A stretch of DNA of 64,000 nucleotides from an uncultured Bacteroidales bacterium (lineage in GTDB: Bacteria; Bacteroidota; Bacteroidia; Bacteroidales; Bacteroidaceae). The stretch lies in contig CACWFV010000006.1 of NCBI GenBank assembly GCA_902760315.1, positions 1 to 64,000 on the forward strand. Direction: 5' to 3'. This document shows, piece after piece, positions 42,802 to 51,069 of the stretch (positions are counted from its first letter, which is position 1; each line of letters opens with the position of its first letter). Both the position numbers and the translations under genes were made by a program. The notes beneath the pieces were generated by a model. That model saw only the letters and a program-made list of their open reading frames with translations, was not told the origin of the DNA and searched no databases.

Positions 42802-43776
42802 ATGCAGGAAATTTTTTTTGAATTGTTGCGTGTCTCTGTCGGCCAGATGGATTGTCTGAGCAGAGGACTGTCCGTTCAGGAGTGGAATGACATCTACCAC
42901 ACGGCTCAACGCCATGGGCTGGTAGGTGTTTGTTATAAAGGTGTCGAACGGTTGTTCGACTACGGTTTGCGTGCTCCCCAGGATTTGAGTATTGACTGGA
43001 TGGCTGATGCCGAGGCACTTCGCGAAGAGCAGGAACTGTTTGAGAAGCGTTGCCAGAAACTCGTTGCGAGGTTGTCAGAGCGTAAGTTGCGCGCTTCAGT
43101 CATGGAGGGACTGGGCATGCGCATTGGTGCGGACAGCGAACTACAGCACCTGCTGAAGGCAACGTCGATAGACGTATTTCTGGATTGTAGTCCGGACCGT
43201 GTTATCAAGTTTGCCACCCAAGCAGGCCAACAGGAGATACGCTGTGGCTACACATCGTTGGCACTCAATGTGTGGCGAGACACCCCCGTGAACCTACACT
43301 ACCGTGTGCTGTCGTCCCGTAACTCGTTTGTAAACAGCAGGATGCAGAAGTGGTTTGCGCAGAACAAGGAGTTGATGTTTAAAGGACAGAACCCAGGTGG
43401 GCTGAGTGTGCCGTCGCCGGCGATGAATGCCGTCTGCATGCTACAGACGCTCCAGCAGCGCCTGCTGAGCGGTAAGGCCACGATGAGCTGTCTGGTTGAC
43501 TACTACTATGTGCTGACCCAACTGAATGGTGATTTCCCTCCTTTCAAAGACGGCACCATCATGGCCACCATACTGGAGACGTTGGGCCTGGCGCGCTTTG
43601 CAGCCGGAGTGATGTGGGTGCTGGGCAAGGTGCTGGCAATGAACCGCCAGTGCATGGTCTGTGAGCCCGCTGAAGAGGAGGGTCGCTTCATTTTGGCAGA
43701 GCTGATGGCTGAAAAGTATTCATACGGCCGGCTGTTGCTGCACTACCCGTCGGAGATGCTGTGGCCTAAGCGTTAG
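42802..43776 (+). CDS. nucleotidyltransferase-family protein (NTP_transf_5-like) with degenerate active site
   Basis: The 324-residue product has the helical N-terminus (WNDIYHTAQRHGLVGVCYKGVERL) and the C-terminal helices (AVCMLQTLQQRLLSG...CLVDYYYVLTQL) of the uncharacterised nucleotidyltransferase group found in Bacteroidales. In functional members a K-G-x-x-x-A-x-x-Y and a G-D-I-D motif carry the metal ligands. Here the equivalent region reads RASVMEGLGMRIGADSELQHLLKATSIDVFLD, so one of the two expected aspartates and several glycines are missing. It is probably inactive as a transferase or a specialised variant. It is divergent from ligA. Confidence 0.65.
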   Translation: MQEIFFELLRVSVGQMDCLSRGLSVQEWNDIYHTAQRHGLVGVCYKGVERLFDYGLRAPQDLSIDWMADAEALREEQELFEKRCQKLVARLSERKLRASVMEGLGMRIGADSELQHLLKATSIDVFLDCSPDRVIKFATQAGQQEIRCGYTSLALNVWRDTPVNLHYRVLSSRNSFVNSRMQKWFAQNKELMFKGQNPGGLSVPSPAMNAVCMLQTLQQRLLSGKATMSCLVDYYYVLTQLNGDFPPFKDGTIMATILETLGLARFAAGVMWVLGKVLAMNRQCMVCEPAEEEGRFILAELMAEKYSYGRLLLHYPSEMLWPKR

Positions 43777-43793
43777 GCGTCATTCCCCCAAGC

Positions 43794-44879
43794 CTACAAA
43801 GCACCTTTGGTGGACGGCAGTTCGTAGTGGTAGACGTCGCGCCGGACAGCCATCTTTAGCGCACGTGCCAATGCCTTGAAGATGCCCTCAATCTTGTGGT
43901 GCTCGTTTTGGCCTTCAGCCTTGATGTTCAGATTCATCTTGGCAGCGTCGCTCAGACTCTTGAAGAAATGCAGGAACATCTCCGTGGGCATTTCGCCAAT
44001 CTTTTCGCGGTGGAATTCAGCGTCCCACACCAGCCAAGGACGTCCGCCGAAGTCCAGGCATACCGAGCAGAGACAATCGTCCATGGGCAGTGAGTAGCCA
44101 TAGCGCTCTATGCCGCGCTTGTCGCCCAATGCCCGTAGCAAACATTCGCCCAATGCCAGTGCCGTGTCCTCAATGGTGTGGTGCTCGTCAACGTGCAAGT
44201 CACCTTGGCAGTGGATGGTGAGGTCCATCATGCCGTGTTTACCAATCTGTTCCAGCATGTGGTCGAAGAAGCCCAGCCCCGTGCTGATATCGCAACGGCC
44301 ATTGCCGTCAAGGTCTACGCGGACCAGTATGTCAGTTTCTTTCGTGGTGCGCTGCACCTGAGCTGTGCGCTCCCCGCCGTAGGCTATCTCTGCAGCCTTG
44401 TCCCAGCTGTCAGCCGCCATGCCGCCAGGCTTGCTGTCAATCTGCAGAAAACCGCAGCCAATGTTCTGGGCAAACTGGCGGTCAGTATCGCGGTCGCCAA
44501 TGACATAGCTGCCCCGGATGTCGAATTCCGGGTTCTGCATGTATTTTTCCACCAGACCTGTATTAGGCTTACGGGTAGGTGCATTGTCTTCCGGGAAGTG
44601 GGGGTCAATGAGTATGTCGTCAAACTCGATGCCCTCGCCACGCAAGGTGTCGAGAATGAAGTTGTGGACGGGCCAGAAGGTTTCTTCCGGGAAGGCGTCG
44701 GTGCCTAAGCCGTCCTGATTGCTAACCATGACGAACAGGTAGTCAGTATGCTGGCGCAGAAAAGCAAGACTGCTGATAGCGCGTGGTACGAATTGCAACT
44801 TTTCGAAGGAGTCGATTTGCTCGTCGGCAGGTTCGTGGATGATGGTTCCGTCACGGTCAATAAAGAGTATTTTTTTCAT
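43794..44879 (-). CDS. hisB: bifunctional histidinol-phosphatase / imidazoleglycerol-phosphate dehydratase
   Basis: The 361-residue protein carries out two steps of histidine synthesis. Residues 1-165 form a HAD phosphatase ([12 protein letters not shown] nucleophile region, [20 protein letters not shown]). Residues 170-361 form the dehydratase ([50 protein letters not shown], and the metal-binding [17 protein letters not shown]). Its start overlaps the stop of the upstream membrane protein gene by 4 bp. No other his genes are in the window. Confidence 0.95.
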   Translation of the reverse strand: MKKILFIDRDGTIIHEPADEQIDSFEKLQFVPRAISSLAFLRQHTDYLFVMVSNQDGLGTDAFPEETFWPVHNFILDTLRGEGIEFDDILIDPHFPEDNAPTRKPNTGLVEKYMQNPEFDIRGSYVIGDRDTDRQFAQNIGCGFLQIDSKPGGMAADSWDKAAEIAYGGERTAQVQRTTKETDILVRVDLDGNGRCDISTGLGFFDHMLEQIGKHGMMDLTIHCQGDLHVDEHHTIEDTALALGECLLRALGDKRGIERYGYSLPMDDCLCSVCLDFGGRPWLVWDAEFHREKIGEMPTEMFLHFFKSLSDAAKMNLNIKAEGQNEHHKIEGIFKALARALKMAVRRDVYHYELPSTKGAL

Positions 44880-45754
44880 ATCAAGTCCAGTTGTTGTTTT
44901 TCGTGTTCCTTTGTTTCGGCCTCAATAGAACCGTAGATGTAATAGCCATTCAGCAGCAGCGGCAGGCAGACGTAGAAGTAGAGCATGCTGCACAGCACGA
45001 AGGTGCAGAACGTCAGGGCTGTCATGTAAGAGGGCATGCCCAGCGGGTCACCGATGAGTACCCCCATCTGTGCACGGTAGTTGGCTAGGAAGAGGATGTG
45101 GGCAGGCAGCATGACAACCAGTCCTGTCAGCAGAATGAAGAGAGCGGTGAGAAAGAATACCAGAAACAGCAGTCCCCAGTGTCCCATAGCCTTTACGTAG
45201 CCTTTCCGCAGCGTGTGCCAAAAGCCGCTGGCGGGCTCCAGAATGTATTTCGTCTGCACATACCACAAGGGGAGTAACAACGGAGCAATGATGAGCAGTG
45301 GAATGCTGACCAGCAGCGTGAGGACGACACCCTTCAGTGTGCGTCCCATCAGGTCGGTTTGCGGCTTCCACCAGCTAGCTGGAACCGGTATCTCGCCATT
45401 CTCGCTATGAGTCTTCAGCAAAGAGAAGATGGTAGCCTGTGCCAACGCCATTGTGCCAACGGTGCCACAGAGTAGTACGAAGAACAGGACGAGTGACGGC
45501 AGATAGGACTGCAGCGTCTCGATGAATACGCCCTGAAAACGCAGCAGCTGCAGTTGAATGACTACTATCAGTTCCGGTACCTTCATGGCGGTAAGTGTTC
45601 CCAAGGCTGCATTGACCAGCGCATAGATGAGTGCCGTCAGCCATGAGGCCTTGAAAAATCTGCGGAAGGCGGTGATATAGAGACGTGTACCTGCCGAGAG
45701 AATAGCGCGGTAACTGCGTGCTTTCTGTAGAATTATTTCGCTTTGCTGTTCCAT
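44876..45754 (-). CDS. integral membrane protein of unknown function
   Basis: The product has 292 residues with about six hydrophobic helices ([107 protein letters not shown]). A soluble N-terminal stretch begins [19 protein letters not shown] recognise no transport or enzyme motif. The last segment is followed by a charged tail ([13 protein letters not shown]). The start at 45754 was chosen because the upstream extension reads through the intergenic region. Translational coupling with hisB is seen, but a functional link is not obvious. Confidence 0.75.
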   Translation of the reverse strand: MEQQSEIILQKARSYRAILSAGTRLYITAFRRFFKASWLTALIYALVNAALGTLTAMKVPELIVVIQLQLLRFQGVFIETLQSYLPSLVLFFVLLCGTVGTMALAQATIFSLLKTHSENGEIPVPASWWKPQTDLMGRTLKGVVLTLLVSIPLLIIAPLLLPLWYVQTKYILEPASGFWHTLRKGYVKAMGHWGLLFLVFFLTALFILLTGLVVMLPAHILFLANYRAQMGVLIGDPLGMPSYMTALTFCTFVLCSMLYFYVCLPLLLNGYYIYGSIEAETKEHEKQQLDLI

Positions 45755-45856
45755 TCTTCTTGTTTTTAGTGATGCAAAGGTACAAAAATAAGTGAGAAGT
45801 GAAAAATGAAAAGTAAAAAAATGCTTTGCTGCATGAGGAATTTCACATAAATTGTG

Positions 45857-45864
45857 TATCTTTG
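45857..45864 (+). promoter_or_regulatory. -7 box of the oxidoreductase gene (TATCTTTG)
   Basis: TATCTTTG lies 9 bp before the ATG at 45874, giving a very short leader. The -33 region is not clear. Confidence 0.5.
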
Positions 45865-45873
45865 CACACAATT

Positions 45874-46857
45874 ATGAAGATATTACAGTGGGGATTCATC
45901 GGATGTGGTGAGGTCACCGAGAAAAAAAGCGGTCCGGCATTCTCTGAGGTAGAAGGTTCCAGCGTAGTAGCGGTGATGAGCCGTCAGGAGCGTAGGGCAC
46001 ATAGCTATGCTGAGCGGCACGGCATACCCAAATGGTATACTGACGCGCAGGAACTCATCGACGACCCCGATGTGAATGCGGTATACATTGCCACACCGCC
46101 CAGCAGTCATGCCACATTTGCTATTATGGCTATGAAGGCCGGCAAGCCCGTGTATGTTGAAAAGCCGCTGGCCGCCAGCTATGAAGACTGTGCCCGCATC
46201 AACCGTGTCAGTGCAGAGACGGGCGTACCTTGTTTTGTGGCCTACTATCGCCGCTACTTACCCTATTTTCAGAAAGTGAAGGAATTGGTAGACAATGGTG
46301 CCATCGGCAAGGTCATCAATGTCCAGATACGTTTTGCGGTTCCCCCTCGCGAGCTGGACTACTCCAATGCCGCCGAACTGCCTTGGCGCTTGCAGCCGGA
46401 CATAGCGGGGGGTGGCTACTTCTATGATTTGGCACCCCACCAGCTTGACCTGCTGCAACACATTTTCGGTGTCATTATCGAAGCCCGCGGAATCTGTGCC
46501 AACCGTGGGAAGCTCTACGAGGCGGAAGACTCGGTGAGTGCCTGCTTTGAGTTTGAGACCGGTGTGCCGGGCAGTGGCTCCTGGTGCTTCGTCGGCCATG
46601 AGTCGGCACGTGAGGACTGCATCGAGATTATTGGCGACAAAGGGCTGATGAGTTTCTCGGTGTTTGACTATAAACCCATCTTGCTGCATACCAGCGAGGG
46701 CACCCAAGTGCTGACGGTGCCCAATCCGCCTTATGTGCAATATCCGCTCATCAAGAGCGTTTGCGAACATCTGCAGGGCATTGGTATCTGTGAGTGTACC
46801 AGCGTCTCGGCCACGCCGGTCAACTGGGTGATGGATCGTATTTTAGGAAAGTTCTGA
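45874..46857 (+). CDS. Gfo/Idh/MocA-family oxidoreductase
   Basis: The product has 327 residues. The N-terminal Rossmann domain has WGFIGCGEVTEKKSG (NAD(P)-binding GxGxxx), then YIATPPSSHATFAIMAMKAGKPVYVEKPLA, in which EKP is the family's signature lysine-proline. The C-terminal domain has the DLAPHQLDLLQHIFG motif with a catalytic His candidate. The family oxidises or reduces sugars and cyclitols; the substrate is unknown. The ATG at 45874 fits both the Rossmann start and the -7 box. Confidence 0.9.
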   Translation: MKILQWGFIGCGEVTEKKSGPAFSEVEGSSVVAVMSRQERRAHSYAERHGIPKWYTDAQELIDDPDVNAVYIATPPSSHATFAIMAMKAGKPVYVEKPLAASYEDCARINRVSAETGVPCFVAYYRRYLPYFQKVKELVDNGAIGKVINVQIRFAVPPRELDYSNAAELPWRLQPDIAGGGYFYDLAPHQLDLLQHIFGVIIEARGICANRGKLYEAEDSVSACFEFETGVPGSGSWCFVGHESAREDCIEIIGDKGLMSFSVFDYKPILLHTSEGTQVLTVPNPPYVQYPLIKSVCEHLQGIGICECTSVSATPVNWVMDRILGKF

Positions 46858-46862
46858 AAACC

Positions 46863-47984
46863 ATGAAGAGCGTGTTGCTGTCCATATTGACCATGACGAC
46901 GCTGCACGGCGCAGCGCAAGATACGTTACAGGTGGCGGCACCTGACACGCTATCGACAGCACAGCCGGAGAAGAAAATGAGCTGGCTGCGCCGTACCATC
47001 CGCGGCTTCAGCTACATTGACGAGCGATATGTTGAGCCGCAGCACTACAACTGGTCCGTCATGCTACAGGCCACGTACAACTATGACTATTACCGGCTGA
47101 GCACCATAGGCCGCGGGCGGCAGTCAATCTCTTTTGCCCCAACGCCCACCATCAAGCTTGGCCCATATTTTGGGTGGCGCTGGGTGTTCCTGGGTTATAC
47201 CTTCGACCTCCGGCAGGTAGACTTGTCGAGTAATTCGACAACCTTTGACTTCAGCTTCTATAGTGCCCAAATAGGTGCCGACATCTACTATCGGCGTACC
47301 GGCAGTAACTATAAGGTGAGGAATGTGGATCTGGGACATGGCATCGACACCCATGCCCTGGAAGATGTACCATTCGACGGCATCAATGTGGGCATTACAG
47401 GAGTAACGGCCTATTACATCTTCAATCATCAGCGCTTTTCCTATCCGGCGGCCTTTAACCAGAGCACGTGCCAGAAAATCAGTTGCGGCTCATGGATGGT
47501 GGGTGCCGGCTATCTGCGTAACAGCATCGACTTTGACCATGAACGGCTGCAAAGCCTCGTTGATGAGCGAATGCCCGGCCAGCAGGTAAAGTTGGACAGC
47601 GGACTGATGTTTAACAGCGTGAAATACTACGATGTCAACGTCTCTGTGGGCTATGGCTACAACTGGGTGTTTGCACGCAACTGGCTCTTAGGGGCCAGTC
47701 TGTCGGTGGCTTTGGCCTACAAGAACTCGTATAGTGAGTCGGAGGATAATGAAAGCCATGGCTTTAATATCCAGAACTTCAATATAGCCAATGTGTATGT
47801 CGACGGCATCGGACGTTTTGGCATTGTCTGGAACAATACGCGCTGGTATGCAGGAGCTTCAGCCATTGTCCGTGCCTACAACTATCACAACGAGCGTTTT
47901 GCGGCCAACAATATTTTTGGAAAGTTAAATGTCTATGTCGGCTACAACTTCGGTGCACGAAGCCGGTATAAAAAGAAAAGATGA
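46863..47984 (+). CDS. DUF4421-family outer-membrane protein
   Basis: The product has 373 residues with signal peptide (KSVLLSILTMTTLHGAAQ). Conserved DUF4421 blocks are GFSYIDERYVEPQHYNWSVMLQ, SFAPTPTIKLGPYFGWRWVFLGYTFDL, FSFYSAQIGADIYYRRTG and YNGVTAYYIFNHQRFSYPAAFNQS-like text, followed by amphipathic strands to the C-terminus. It is probably a beta-barrel of unknown function, restricted to Bacteroidetes. The first gene downstream of the oxidoreductase starts 5 bp after that gene's stop. The DUF1460 gene overlaps its own stop. Confidence 0.85.
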   Translation: MKSVLLSILTMTTLHGAAQDTLQVAAPDTLSTAQPEKKMSWLRRTIRGFSYIDERYVEPQHYNWSVMLQATYNYDYYRLSTIGRGRQSISFAPTPTIKLGPYFGWRWVFLGYTFDLRQVDLSSNSTTFDFSFYSAQIGADIYYRRTGSNYKVRNVDLGHGIDTHALEDVPFDGINVGITGVTAYYIFNHQRFSYPAAFNQSTCQKISCGSWMVGAGYLRNSIDFDHERLQSLVDERMPGQQVKLDSGLMFNSVKYYDVNVSVGYGYNWVFARNWLLGASLSVALAYKNSYSESEDNESHGFNIQNFNIANVYVDGIGRFGIVWNNTRWYAGASAIVRAYNYHNERFAANNIFGKLNVYVGYNFGARSRYKKKR

Positions 47985-48826
47985 TGAGAAAACAACTGCT
48001 ATACATATTATTATGGCTGATGCCTACCATCAGTGCGCAGGCACAAGTGACCTATCAGCGGACTGACAGCCTGACCGTCTGTCGATTGCTGGCAGAGGCT
48101 CCTGTCAAGGTGTCGACGCTGTGGTTTGCCCGTCAGTTCCTGGGTGTGCCCTACGTGGCTCACACCCTAGAGGTCAACGAGCATGAGCAACTGGTGGTTA
48201 ACACCCGCCAGTTGGACTGTACCACACTGGTGGAAACAGTGACGGCCCTGACACTTTGTGCACGCCAGAACAAGCGGACGTGGCAGGACTATCTGGACCA
48301 GTTGCGCATGTTGCGCTATCGAAACGGGAAACTGAAGGACTATACCAGCCGGCTGCACTACTTTTCAGACTGGATACGCGATAAGCAAGCCATGAATGTG
48401 GTGACGGAAATACAGTCGCCCAACCCGCCTTTCAAAGCTGTGCAGCAGATCAGCGTGAACTACATGTCGACGCATCCCTCGGCATATAGGGCATTGAAGA
48501 CACAGCCCGACCTGGTGCCCGTCATCCGTCAGCAGGAGCAAAACCTCAGCGGATTGAAGGCTCGCTATATTCCCAAGAGTGCGTTGCGCCGCACGACCAA
48601 GGCCCTGCGCCAGGCTGTCCACGATGGCGACATCATTGCCATCACCTGCAACAAGAAGGGGCTGGACATTGCCCACCTGGGGTTTGCCGTTTGGCAGAAG
48701 GACGGTCTGCACCTGCTCAATGCCTCGATGCTGCATAAGAAGGTGGTAGAGGAGCCGATGACTTTCTACCAATATTTGCAGAAGCACCCGTCACACACGG
48801 GCATCAGGGTGCTGAGACTCAAGTGA
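47981..48826 (+). CDS. DUF1460 N-acetylmuramoyl-L-alanine amidase-like protein
   Basis: The product has 281 residues with signal peptide (MMRKQLLYILLWLMPTISAQAQ). The family motif LDCTTLVETVTALTLC contains the likely catalytic Cys of this NlpC/P60-like clan. A second block, DIIAITCNKKGLDIAHLGFAVWQKDGLHLLNAS, supplies a His. It is probably a periplasmic peptidoglycan-active enzyme, though activity is not proven for this group. Its ATG overlaps the DUF4421 stop by 4 bp, so the two are translationally coupled. Confidence 0.88.
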   Translation: MMRKQLLYILLWLMPTISAQAQVTYQRTDSLTVCRLLAEAPVKVSTLWFARQFLGVPYVAHTLEVNEHEQLVVNTRQLDCTTLVETVTALTLCARQNKRTWQDYLDQLRMLRYRNGKLKDYTSRLHYFSDWIRDKQAMNVVTEIQSPNPPFKAVQQISVNYMSTHPSAYRALKTQPDLVPVIRQQEQNLSGLKARYIPKSALRRTTKALRQAVHDGDIIAITCNKKGLDIAHLGFAVWQKDGLHLLNASMLHKKVVEEPMTFYQYLQKHPSHTGIRVLRLK

Positions 48827-48868
48827 AGAAATATCGGAATATTGAATCAACAAATAAACATTACGCAT

Positions 48869-49261
48869 ATGGAACTACCTGATTTTATGAGTTATGCCAA
48901 CAAGTTCTCACAGTCAGACTTTGTTGACAAGGTTGCAAAGATAGCCAAACGTGCCGGTTCCAAACTGGTGTATGCCGCACTGATTCTCTACTATACCCTG
49001 CAGAGCGACAAAATCAGTACTGCTAACAAGGCGATGATTATTGGTGCGCTGGGCTATATGATCAGTCCGCTGGACGTTATTCCCGATGCCATTCCCATTG
49101 CCGGACTCACAGACGACCTGGCTGTTCTGCTCTTCGTGTTGAAGAAGGTTTGGGTGGACGTGGACCCGGACATTCAGCAGAAGGCTAAGGAACGTCTGTC
49201 CAAGTGGTTTGACGACGACGAGATAGCCGAAATCAAAGACCTCTTTGGAAGTGAGGAGTAA
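48869..49261 (+). CDS. YkvA-family (DUF1232) small membrane protein
   Basis: The product has 130 residues. The DUF1232 core ILYYTLQSDKISTANKAMIIGALGYMISPLDVIPDAIPIAGLTDDLAVLLFVLKKV is complete, with the diagnostic SPLDVIPD motif and one or two membrane helices. The N-terminus is helical and the C-terminus charged (WFDDDEIAEIKDLFG). Function is unknown. ATG 48869 was chosen over an upstream frame because homology begins near MELPDF. Confidence 0.85.
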   Translation: MELPDFMSYANKFSQSDFVDKVAKIAKRAGSKLVYAALILYYTLQSDKISTANKAMIIGALGYMISPLDVIPDAIPIAGLTDDLAVLLFVLKKVWVDVDPDIQQKAKERLSKWFDDDEIAEIKDLFGSEE

Positions 49262-49283
49262 CATTATATATGATAGCTGAGTC

Positions 49284-50831
49284 ATGGTAAACGAATATCA
49301 GTTTCGTGTACAACCCCATGTGGCTGCCAACGAGCAGGCGCTGCGCTCGTGGCTGGCCGACGAGTATGGATTCGACGTGCGGACCGTCACGGCGGTGCGC
49401 ATCCTGCGCCGTAGCATCGATGCCCGCCAGCGCACCATCTTTGTCAATCTGAAAGTGCGTGTCTACATCAACGAACAGCCTCAGGACGATGAGTATCAGC
49501 ATACCGACTATCCGGACGTCTCCGACCGTCCACAGGTTATCGTCGTGGGTGCTGGTCCGGGCGGTTTGTTTGCTGCATTACGGCTGATAGAACTGGGCTT
49601 GCGTCCCATTGTCTTGGAGCGCGGCAAGGATGTGCATGAGCGCAAGCGCGACCTGTCACAGATTACCAAGACACAGCAAGTGGACGGCGAGAGCAACTAC
49701 TGTTTTGGTGAGGGTGGGGCAGGAGCCTACTCTGACGGTAAGTTGTATACGCGCTCCAAGAAGCGTGGCTCGATAGAGAAAATTCTCAATGTGTTCTGCC
49801 AGCATGGGGCTTCGACGAATATCTTGGCCGACGCCCATCCGCATATCGGTACTGACAAGTTGCCGCGCGTCATTGAGAACATGCGCAACACCATTATTAA
49901 TAGTGGTGGAGAGGTGCACTTTCAGACCAAGATGACCCAGCTGCTGCTCGACGGCTGCCGGGTGGTCGGCTGCGTGGCTGCCGACAAGGAGTATCGGGGT
50001 CCCGTCATTCTGGCCACGGGCCATTCTGCCCGTGATGTCTATCGCTATTTGGCCGACAGTCACATAGAATTGGAGGCAAAGGGCATTGCCGTCGGTGTGC
50101 GTCTGGAGCATCCGTCCATGTTGATAGACCAGATACAATACCACAATCGACAGGGTAGGGGACGCTATCTGCCTGCTGCCGAGTATTCGTTTGTCACGCA
50201 GGTCGACGGCCGTGGCGTCTACTCGTTCTGCATGTGTCCTGGTGGCTTTGTCATTCCTGCCGCCACCGACAAGGAACAGATTGTTGTCAACGGCATGTCG
50301 CCGTCTAACCGCGGCGGACAGTGGTCTAACAGCGGCATGGTGGTAGAGACGCGTGCCGAGGACATTGAGGGTAGTGACCCACTGCGCGTCATGCACTTTC
50401 AGGAACAGCTGGAGCGTGACTGCTGGCTGCAAGGCAACAGACGACAGACGGCACCGGCTCAGCGCATGGCCGACTTCGTCAACCGCAGGCTTAGCTACGA
50501 CCTGCCCCGCTCGTCGTATGCCCCAGGACTGATATCGTCGCCGCTGCATTTTTGGCTGCCACAGGCCGTTAGCCACCGTTTGCAGGAGGGCTTCAAGCAG
50601 TTTGGGCGCATGAGCCACGGATTTCTGACCAACGAGGCCCTGATGATTGGCGTTGAGACACGCACCAGCAGCCCCGTCCGCATTGTTCGCGACACAGACT
50701 CCTTGATGCACATACGTTTGCAGGGGCTCTTCCCCTGTGGCGAGGGTGCTGGCTATGCCGGAGGCATCGTATCTGCCGGTGTCGACGGTGAGCGCTGTGC
50801 CGAGATGTGCGCCGCCTATCTCGGAAAGTGA
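49284..50831 (+). CDS. NAD(P)/FAD-dependent oxidoreductase (uncharacterised dehydrogenase family)
   Basis: The product has 515 residues. A small N-terminal domain of about 70 residues precedes the dinucleotide-binding loop VIVVGAGPGGLFAALRLIELG. Further blocks are CFGEGGAGAYSDGKLYTRSKKRG, VILATGHSARDVYRYLAD, GVYSFCMCPGGFVIPA and the C-terminal FAD motif GLFPCGEGAGYAGGIVSAGVDG. This is the large uncharacterised FAD-dependent dehydrogenase family (COG2509 type). The substrate is unknown. Confidence 0.9.
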   Translation: MVNEYQFRVQPHVAANEQALRSWLADEYGFDVRTVTAVRILRRSIDARQRTIFVNLKVRVYINEQPQDDEYQHTDYPDVSDRPQVIVVGAGPGGLFAALRLIELGLRPIVLERGKDVHERKRDLSQITKTQQVDGESNYCFGEGGAGAYSDGKLYTRSKKRGSIEKILNVFCQHGASTNILADAHPHIGTDKLPRVIENMRNTIINSGGEVHFQTKMTQLLLDGCRVVGCVAADKEYRGPVILATGHSARDVYRYLADSHIELEAKGIAVGVRLEHPSMLIDQIQYHNRQGRGRYLPAAEYSFVTQVDGRGVYSFCMCPGGFVIPAATDKEQIVVNGMSPSNRGGQWSNSGMVVETRAEDIEGSDPLRVMHFQEQLERDCWLQGNRRQTAPAQRMADFVNRRLSYDLPRSSYAPGLISSPLHFWLPQAVSHRLQEGFKQFGRMSHGFLTNEALMIGVETRTSSPVRIVRDTDSLMHIRLQGLFPCGEGAGYAGGIVSAGVDGERCAEMCAAYLGK

Positions 50832-50925
50832 ACGGAGACTGTCGTTTGGAATATACACACATTGCTACAACTAATACAATTGAGTATTAGCTGTGGTAGA
50901 AACTTTGTTAGCTGTATTCTATTCT

Positions 50926-51069
50926 TTACTTCTTGATGAGCGAGGCCACCCAGAGAATAGCTACAGCACCGATGATGGCTGTGCCCAGCTGTCCCAGAAC
51001 ACCGCCCCACGTAATGCCCATGACGGCAAAGTTAGTGTAAATTGGCCCCGTGTGTCTTTGTTCTATCAT
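50926..51069 (-). CDS. 47-residue small membrane protein coupled to the TlpA-like gene
   Basis: An ATG at 51069 overlaps the TGA of the upstream TlpA-like gene (ATGA), and the frame runs 47 codons to TAA at 50926. The product starts MIEQRHTGPIYTNFAVMG and has one hydrophobic stretch (GVLGQLGTAIIGAVAILWVAS) ending in LIKK, a plausible single-span membrane protein. The stop/start overlap, normal codon use and composition support a real gene. I do not recognise the family. The rest of the 50832-50925 gap shows nothing. Confidence 0.6.
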   Translation of the reverse strand: MIEQRHTGPIYTNFAVMGITWGGVLGQLGTAIIGAVAILWVASLIKK

